Below, piece after piece: positions 6,640-10,765 of a stretch of DNA of 10,765 nt. Each line of letters begins with the position of its first letter. Position 1 is the first letter of the stretch. The DNA is from 2-02-FULL-66-14 sp964651335 (lineage in GTDB: Bacteria; Pseudomonadota; Gammaproteobacteria; Burkholderiales; SG8-39), in assembly GCA_964651335.1 (NCBI GenBank), contig CAZYVT010000097.1:1-10765 (forward strand). The letters are read 5' to 3'. Both the position numbers and the translations under genes were made by a program. The notes beneath the pieces were generated by a model that saw only the letters and a program-made list of their open reading frames with translations, was not told the DNA's origin and made no database searches.

Positions 6640-7593
6640 ATGCTCTCGCGCCTCGCCTCGCCGCGCACCGGAGGGCTCGCCGCGCTTGCGCTGGTCGTGC
6701 TGCTGCTGCCGCTCGCGCTGCGCAACAACTATTACTACGAAGTCGCGATTCTGGTCGGCCTCAACGCGATCGTGTGCGTCGGCCTGAACCTGCTGATCGG
6801 CTACGCGGGCCAGATCAGCCTCGGGCATGCGGGATTTTTCGGGCTGGGCGCCTATGCCTCGGCGATCCTTACTGCGCGTTACGGATGGCCGCCGCTTGCG
6901 GCGATGCTTGCCGCGACCGCGGGAGTCGCCGCGCTCGCCTACGTGATCGGCCGCCCGATTCTCAGGTTGCGCGGCCACTATCTTGCCATGGCGACGCTCG
7001 GGATGGGCATCATCATCTCGATCGTGGTAGCGACCGAGGATCGCCTGACCGGCGGCCCGGACGGCATGCCGGTTCCGGCGCTCGCCCTCGCCGGCGTCAC
7101 GCTCTCGGGCGAGCGGGCCTGGTACTGGGTCATCGGAGCGCTGGTGGTCGTCTCGGTGTGGCTGGCGCAGAACCTGGTCGATTCGCCGCACGGCCGCGCG
7201 CTGCGCGCGCTGCACACCTCGGAAATCGGCGCCGAGGTCGCCGGCATCGACAGCGCCCGCCACAAGGTGCGCGTGTTCGTCATCTCCGCAGTGTACGCGG
7301 CGCTCGCCGGCAGCCTCGCCGCGCACTACGCCGGCTTCATCACGCCCTCCAAGGTGACGTTCTTTCACTCGATCGAGCTGGTCACGATGGTCGTGTTCGG
7401 CGGCATGGCATCGACCTTCGGCGCGGTGGTCGGCGCGGCGGTGCTCACGACGCTGCCTCAGGCGCTCACGCTGCTCAAGGAATACGAGATGGTCGTATTC
7501 GGCGCCGTAATGATGCTCACCATGATCTTCATGCCCAAGGGCCTGGTGCCAACGCTTGCGGCGCTCCTTGCGCCCGGGACTCTGAAGCGATGA
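6640..7593 (+). CDS. livM: LivM-type ABC transporter permease
   Basis: Encodes a 317-residue second permease with about nine or ten hydrophobic segments. It carries the LivM hallmark NLLIGYAGQISLGHAGFFGL and the coupling loop HTSEIGAEVAGIDSARHKVR. The start at 6640 has GGAG 5 nt upstream and lies 12 bp after livH. Its stop overlaps the livG start (ATGA, 7590-7593), so the channel and ATPase are translationally coupled. The protein is at the short end for LivM, whose enterobacterial form carries an N-terminal extension; the short form is common in bacteria with catabolic Liv systems. Confidence 0.95.
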   Translation: MLSRLASPRTGGLAALALVVLLLPLALRNNYYYEVAILVGLNAIVCVGLNLLIGYAGQISLGHAGFFGLGAYASAILTARYGWPPLAAMLAATAGVAALAYVIGRPILRLRGHYLAMATLGMGIIISIVVATEDRLTGGPDGMPVPALALAGVTLSGERAWYWVIGALVVVSVWLAQNLVDSPHGRALRALHTSEIGAEVAGIDSARHKVRVFVISAVYAALAGSLAAHYAGFITPSKVTFFHSIELVTMVVFGGMASTFGAVVGAAVLTTLPQALTLLKEYEMVVFGAVMMLTMIFMPKGLVPTLAALLAPGTLKR

Positions 7594-8381
7594 GCCTGCT
7601 GCGCGTGGAAGGCCTGACGAAGGAATTCGGCGGCGTGCGCGCGGTCGAAAACCTCAGTTTCTCGATCCCGGCCGGCGCGGTTTTTTCGATCATCGGGCCG
7701 AACGGCGCCGGCAAGACGACGCTCCTCAACCTGCTCACCGGCATCTACGTGCCTTCGAGCGGACGAATCCTGCTGGAGGAGCGCGAGCTCACGCGCTGCG
7801 CCCCTTACGAATACGCGGCCTGCGGCATCGCGCGCACGTTCCAGAATCTGCAGCTGTTCCTCAACATGAGCGCTCTGGAGAACGTCATGGTCGGGCGCTA
7901 CATGCGCGAGCGCTGCGGCCTTGCGGCGGCGCTGTTCCGGTTTCCGGCACTGGCGCGCGCCGAGCGCGTCGCCCGTGCGGAGGCGGAGGAGCTGATGCGC
8001 TACGTCGGCCTTGCGGACCACGTGGCGTCAAGGTCGGACGCGATGCCGTACGGATCGCTCAAGCGACTCGAAATCGCGCGCGCACTGGCGACCAGACCGC
8101 GGCTGCTGCTGCTGGACGAGCCCGCGGCGGGCCTCAATCCGATCGAGACGCTGGAAGTCGACGCGCTGATCTCGAAGCTCGCCGAATCGGGCATCACCGT
8201 GGTGCTCGTCGAGCACAACATGCGTCTCGTGATGGGCGTCTCGGACCACATTCTGGTGCTCGACTACGGCAGGCAGCTCGCCGAGGGGAGCGCTGAGGAG
8301 GTCCGCCATGACCCCAAGGTGATCGAGGCCTATCTCGGAAGCGGCGCGGCAAATTCCGCCACGCCGCCGGGAGCAGGCTGA
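7590..8381 (+). CDS. livG: LivG-type ABC transporter ATP-binding protein
   Basis: Encodes a 263-residue ATPase of the importer. Walker A is GPNGAGKTT (36-44), the Q-loop is in ARTFQNLQLF, Walker B ends at D176-E177 (LLLLDEPAAGLNP), and the switch histidine is H209 in VEHNM. The signature position reads YGSLKRLE (154-161) in place of LSGGQ. LivG proteins usually have a variant of the form YGxxRRLE here, so this is a family trait with a small further change. The reading frame is open back to 6090, but the ATG at 7590, overlapping the livM stop, gives the standard N-terminus. The stop shares one base with the livF start (TGATG). Confidence 0.96.
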   Translation: MSLLRVEGLTKEFGGVRAVENLSFSIPAGAVFSIIGPNGAGKTTLLNLLTGIYVPSSGRILLEERELTRCAPYEYAACGIARTFQNLQLFLNMSALENVMVGRYMRERCGLAAALFRFPALARAERVARAEAEELMRYVGLADHVASRSDAMPYGSLKRLEIARALATRPRLLLLDEPAAGLNPIETLEVDALISKLAESGITVVLVEHNMRLVMGVSDHILVLDYGRQLAEGSAEEVRHDPKVIEAYLGSGAANSATPPGAG

Positions 8382-9082
8382 TGCTCGAAGTGAAGGCGCT
8401 TACCAGCCATTACGGACGCATCCCGGCCCTGAAAGGGATCGACCTGTCGGTGCGCTCAGGCGAACTGGTCGCGCTCGTGGGCGCGAACGGCGCCGGCAAG
8501 ACGACATTGCTGCGCGCCATTTCGGGAGTGCAACCGGTGAGCGCGGGGCGCGTGCTCTTCAAAGGCGTGGACATCACGCGGTCCGCCCCCGATCGGCGCG
8601 TGCGACAGGGGATCGTGCAGGTCCCCGAAGGCAGACAAGTGTTCGGGCCGCTCTCGGTCCTGGACAATCTGCTCCTCGGGGCCTACACCCGGCCGCGCGC
8701 CGAAAGCGCGCGCGGGCTTGAGCGCGTTTACGGCATGTTTCCGGCGCTTGCCGAGCGGCGCCACCAACCGGCGGGCACGCTCTCCGGCGGGCAACAACAG
8801 ATGCTCGCCATGGGCCGAGCGCTCATGGCGCGCCCGACGCTGCTGCTGCTCGATGAACCCTCGATGGGCCTTGCTCCCCGCCTCGTGGAAGAGGTGTTCG
8901 GGACCGTCCGGGCGCTGAAGGGAGCAGGCACCACGATCTTTCTCGTCGATCAGAACGCGCGTGCCGCGCTCGCCATAGCCGACCGGGCCTATGTGCTGGA
9001 AACCGGAAATATCGTGCTCGCCGGGACCGGCGCCGAGCTGCTTGCGAGCGAACAGGTGCAAGCCGCTTACCTCGGCCTGTAA
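8381..9082 (+). CDS. livF: LivF-type ABC transporter ATP-binding protein
   Basis: Encodes a 233-residue ATPase, the usual LivF length. It has Walker A GANGAGKTT (34-42), a full LSGGQ signature (134-138) within LSGGQQQMLAMGRAL, and Walker B ending at D158-E159 (LLLLDEPSMGLAP). The switch position holds Q191 (VDQN) where most ABC ATPases have histidine; LivF proteins commonly have VEQN, so the loss of His here is a family feature. LivF and LivG form the asymmetric ATPase pair. It completes a full livKHMGF set with no missing subunit. A 72-bp gap with no clear promoter or terminator separates it from the thioesterase. Confidence 0.96.
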   Translation: MLEVKALTSHYGRIPALKGIDLSVRSGELVALVGANGAGKTTLLRAISGVQPVSAGRVLFKGVDITRSAPDRRVRQGIVQVPEGRQVFGPLSVLDNLLLGAYTRPRAESARGLERVYGMFPALAERRHQPAGTLSGGQQQMLAMGRALMARPTLLLLDEPSMGLAPRLVEEVFGTVRALKGAGTTIFLVDQNARAALAIADRAYVLETGNIVLAGTGAELLASEQVQAAYLGL

Positions 9083-9154
9083 GGGCGCTTGAGGCAAATC
9101 AAAGCCGAACCGCTCCTGACGTGTTGTTATGCTGGATCGCAGCGGAAAGAGCAT

Positions 9155-9562
9155 ATGAAAACTACACTTGTTGCAGGGATTTCCAGCACCCGCGAGATCG
9201 TGGTGGACCGCGAACGCACCATCGATTTCATGGGAGAAAGCGCGCGTGTTTACGCCACGCCGATGCTGGTGAGGGACATCGAGATGACGTGCCGCGAGCT
9301 CCTGCTCGCGCACCTCGACACGGGCGAAGACTCGGTCGGCACGCGGGTCGAGCTCGACCACCTGGCGCCGACGCTCGTGGGCATGAAGGTGAAAATTGAA
9401 GCCAAGGTTTCCGAGGTGAAAGGCCGCGCGGTCACCTTCGAATTGGCCGCGCACGACGGTCTCGATGCGATCTGCCGCTGCAAGCACTCGCGCTTCATCG
9501 TCGACGTGAAGCAGACCGAGCAGCGGCTTGCGGCGAAGGCACAGAAGGCGAAAGGCGCGTGA
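9155..9562 (+). CDS. FlK-like hotdog-fold acyl-CoA thioesterase
   Basis: Encodes a 135-residue hotdog-fold protein of the FlK (fluoroacetyl-CoA thioesterase) type, which hydrolyses a CoA thioester to acid plus CoA. FlK uses a Thr-Glu-His triad at residues 42, 50 and 76. Here T35 (in VYATPML), E43 (in RDIEMTC) and H69 (in LDHLAPT) have exactly the same spacing of 8 and 26 residues, so the active site looks intact. The glycine-bearing strand SVGTRVELDHLAPTLVGMKV is typical of the family. I chose the ATG at 9155, with GGAAAGA upstream; a TTG start at 9089 in the same frame is less likely. The true substrate is probably not fluoroacetyl-CoA, as the family is widespread. Its stop overlaps the molybdoenzyme start by 4 bp (GTGA), so hydrolysis of a CoA ester made or consumed by that enzyme is a reasonable inference. 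Confidence 0.88.
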   Translation: MKTTLVAGISSTREIVVDRERTIDFMGESARVYATPMLVRDIEMTCRELLLAHLDTGEDSVGTRVELDHLAPTLVGMKVKIEAKVSEVKGRAVTFELAAHDGLDAICRCKHSRFIVDVKQTEQRLAAKAQKAKGA

Positions 9563-10765
9563 AGAAAACCGAAACCGGCCGGGTCGAAAAGAAAGCGACG
9601 TACTGCTACCAGTGCGTCGCCGGTCCCGATCTGCTCACGGTCAAGGTGGTCGACGGCGTGGCGACCGAGGTCGAGCCGAATTTCGCCGCGAGCGAGATCC
9701 ACCCCGGCGGCGGCAGGGTGTGCGTCAAGGCCTACGGCCTGGTGCAGAAACTCTATAACCCGCACCGCGTGCGCACGCCGATGAAGCGCACCAATCCAAA
9801 GAAGGGTCGCGGCGAGGATCCGGGATTCGTGCCGATCTCGTGGGACGAAGCGTTCGACACCATTGCGCGGAAACTGCTCGAGATCCGGGCCAAAGGATTG
9901 CTTGACGAGTCCGGTTACCCGCGGGTGGCGGCAAGCTTCGGCGGCGGCGGCACGCCGCAGTCGTACATGGGAACGTTCCCGGCGTTTCTCGGCGCCTGGG
10001 GCGCGGTGGACATGGGCTTCGGCTCGGGCCAGGGCGTCAAGTGCACGCACTCTGAACATATGTATGGAGAATTCTGGCACCGCGCATTTACGGTTTCGCC
10101 GGACACGCCGATGTGCGACTACGTAATCTCCTGCGGCGCCAACACCGAGGCCTCGGGAGGGGTGGTCGGCGTATGGCGTCACGCGGACGCCCGAATCCGC
10201 GGCATGAAGCGCGTGCAGGTCGAGCCGCACCTGTCGATTACTGGAGCGTGCTCCGCCGAGTGGGTGCCGATCAAGCCCAAGACCGATGCGGCGTTCCTGT
10301 ATGCGCTGATTCACACCATGCTCCACGAATACCCACGCGAGCGGCTCGATCTGAATTTCCTGCAGCAGCACACCTCGTCGCCCTACCTCGTCGGCCCGAA
10401 CGGGTTCTACCTGCGCGATCCGCTGACCCGGCAACCGCTCATCGCAGCCGCGCTCGAGCAGCGCGTCACAATCGAGGCGGTCGAGATCGGCGCCGATGAC
10501 GAGGTGCTCGCACAAGGCATGCTGGAGGGCGAGACCGCGTTCACCAAGCTCGTCCATCACATGAAGCCCTACTCCCCCGAGTGGGCGAGCGGCATTTGCG
10601 ATGTGCCGGCCACGACGATGCGGCGCATCGCTCGTGAGTATCTCGAGCACGCGCACATCGGCGAGACGGTCCAGATCGACGGCAAGACGCTGCCGTTCCG
10701 CCCGGTCGCGGTGGCGCTCGGCAAGACGGTCAACAACGGCTGGGGCGGATTCGAGTGCTGCTGGG
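9559..10765 (+). CDS. Molybdopterin oxidoreductase (DMSO reductase family), N-terminal part; PadB-like candidate
   Basis: The first 402 codons are present and the frame is open to the right edge. The protein is a catalytic subunit of the DMSO reductase (bis-MGD) family. The N-terminal domain has C16-x2-C19 (YCYQC), then P23 where the third Fe-S cysteine should be, then C55 in GGGRVCVKAYG with K57, the lysine usually placed between the cluster and the pterin. Next come the family segments PMKRTNPKKG, FVPISWDEAFDTIARKL and the cofactor-binding EWVPIKPKTDAAFLYALIH. C162 (VKCTHSEHMYG) is the likely molybdenum ligand. No Tat signal is seen, so the enzyme is probably cytosolic. From memory the sequence style resembles PadB, the catalytic subunit of phenylacetyl-CoA:acceptor oxidoreductase, which fits a CoA thioesterase neighbour; this is a hypothesis. 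The GTG start at 9559 overlaps the thioesterase stop. Fe-S and membrane subunits would be expected downstream. Confidence 0.9.
   Translation, partial: MKKTETGRVEKKATYCYQCVAGPDLLTVKVVDGVATEVEPNFAASEIHPGGGRVCVKAYGLVQKLYNPHRVRTPMKRTNPKKGRGEDPGFVPISWDEAFDTIARKLLEIRAKGLLDESGYPRVAASFGGGGTPQSYMGTFPAFLGAWGAVDMGFGSGQGVKCTHSEHMYGEFWHRAFTVSPDTPMCDYVISCGANTEASGGVVGVWRHADARIRGMKRVQVEPHLSITGACSAEWVPIKPKTDAAFLYALIHTMLHEYPRERLDLNFLQQHTSSPYLVGPNGFYLRDPLTRQPLIAAALEQRVTIEAVEIGADDEVLAQGMLEGETAFTKLVHHMKPYSPEWASGICDVPATTMRRIAREYLEHAHIGETVQIDGKTLPFRPVAVALGKTVNNGWGGFECCW

Noticed and set aside
6391..7368. 325-codon minus-strand frame opposite livH/livM
   Set aside because: Very rich in Arg, Asp, Glu and His with low-complexity character, as expected from the complement of membrane-protein codons; no motif seen.
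6090..7589. 500-codon upstream extension of the livG frame
   Set aside because: This stretch is an out-of-frame reading of livH and livM, is Arg/Ala-rich with no domain, and the ATG at 7590 gives the correct LivG N-terminus and overlaps the livM stop.
7590..9082. Non-canonical signature (YGSLKRLE) in LivG and missing switch histidine in LivF as signs of an inactive ATPase
   Set aside because: Both are family-typical deviations: LivG has a YGxxRRLE-like signature and LivF commonly has VEQN at the switch. All other ATPase motifs are intact.
9250..10656. 468-codon open frame on the minus strand
   Set aside because: It lies antisense to the thioesterase and the molybdoenzyme, both of which have clear family motifs. 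Long antisense frames are expected in DNA with this GC content, and the translation shows no recognisable domain.

Overview
The window is GC-rich, densely packed bacterial DNA with no RNA genes, insertion sequences or CRISPR array visible. The gene types (a CzcCB heavy-metal efflux locus, a Liv-type ABC transporter, a FlK-like thioesterase and a molybdopterin oxidoreductase) and the high third-position GC suggest a betaproteobacterium (Burkholderiales/Rhodocyclales-like). This placement is an inference from content, not from a marker gene.

Layout: two blocks are transcribed away from each other from a short control region at about 4480-4589. The leftward block (minus strand, read from 4479 down to 1) starts with three genes that overlap by 4 bp each: a GNAT acetyltransferase, a cysteine-free Rrf2-family regulator, and a PYROXD2/phytoene-desaturase-like FAD oxidoreductase. 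It is followed on the same strand, after 40 bp, by a metal-efflux locus: a small CzcI-like secreted protein, the outer-membrane channel CzcC, and the first 51 codons of the periplasmic adaptor CzcB, which runs off the left edge (the RND pump czcA would be expected beyond it).

The rightward block (plus strand, 4590 to the right edge) is one tight apparent operon: livK-livH-livM-livG-livF (a complete branched-chain amino acid/aromatic acid type ABC importer), then a FlK-type hotdog thioesterase with its Thr/Glu/His triad intact, then the N-terminal 402 codons of a DMSO-reductase-family molybdoenzyme whose reading frame overlaps the thioesterase stop by 4 bp. The control region carries a good sigma70-type promoter for livK, a 12-bp perfect palindrome flanked by direct TTACCGT repeats, and a near-consensus ribosome binding site.

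How the parts may fit together: the importer, the acyl-CoA thioesterase and the molybdoenzyme look like one catabolic unit that takes up an organic acid (possibly aromatic) and oxidises its CoA thioester. The molybdoenzyme resembles, from memory of the family, the catalytic subunit of phenylacetyl-CoA:acceptor oxidoreductase (PadB), but this is a hypothesis. Its N-terminal Fe-S motif lacks the third cysteine of the usual four, which is the most unusual feature visible here. The divergently encoded Rrf2 protein is the natural candidate regulator of the control region.
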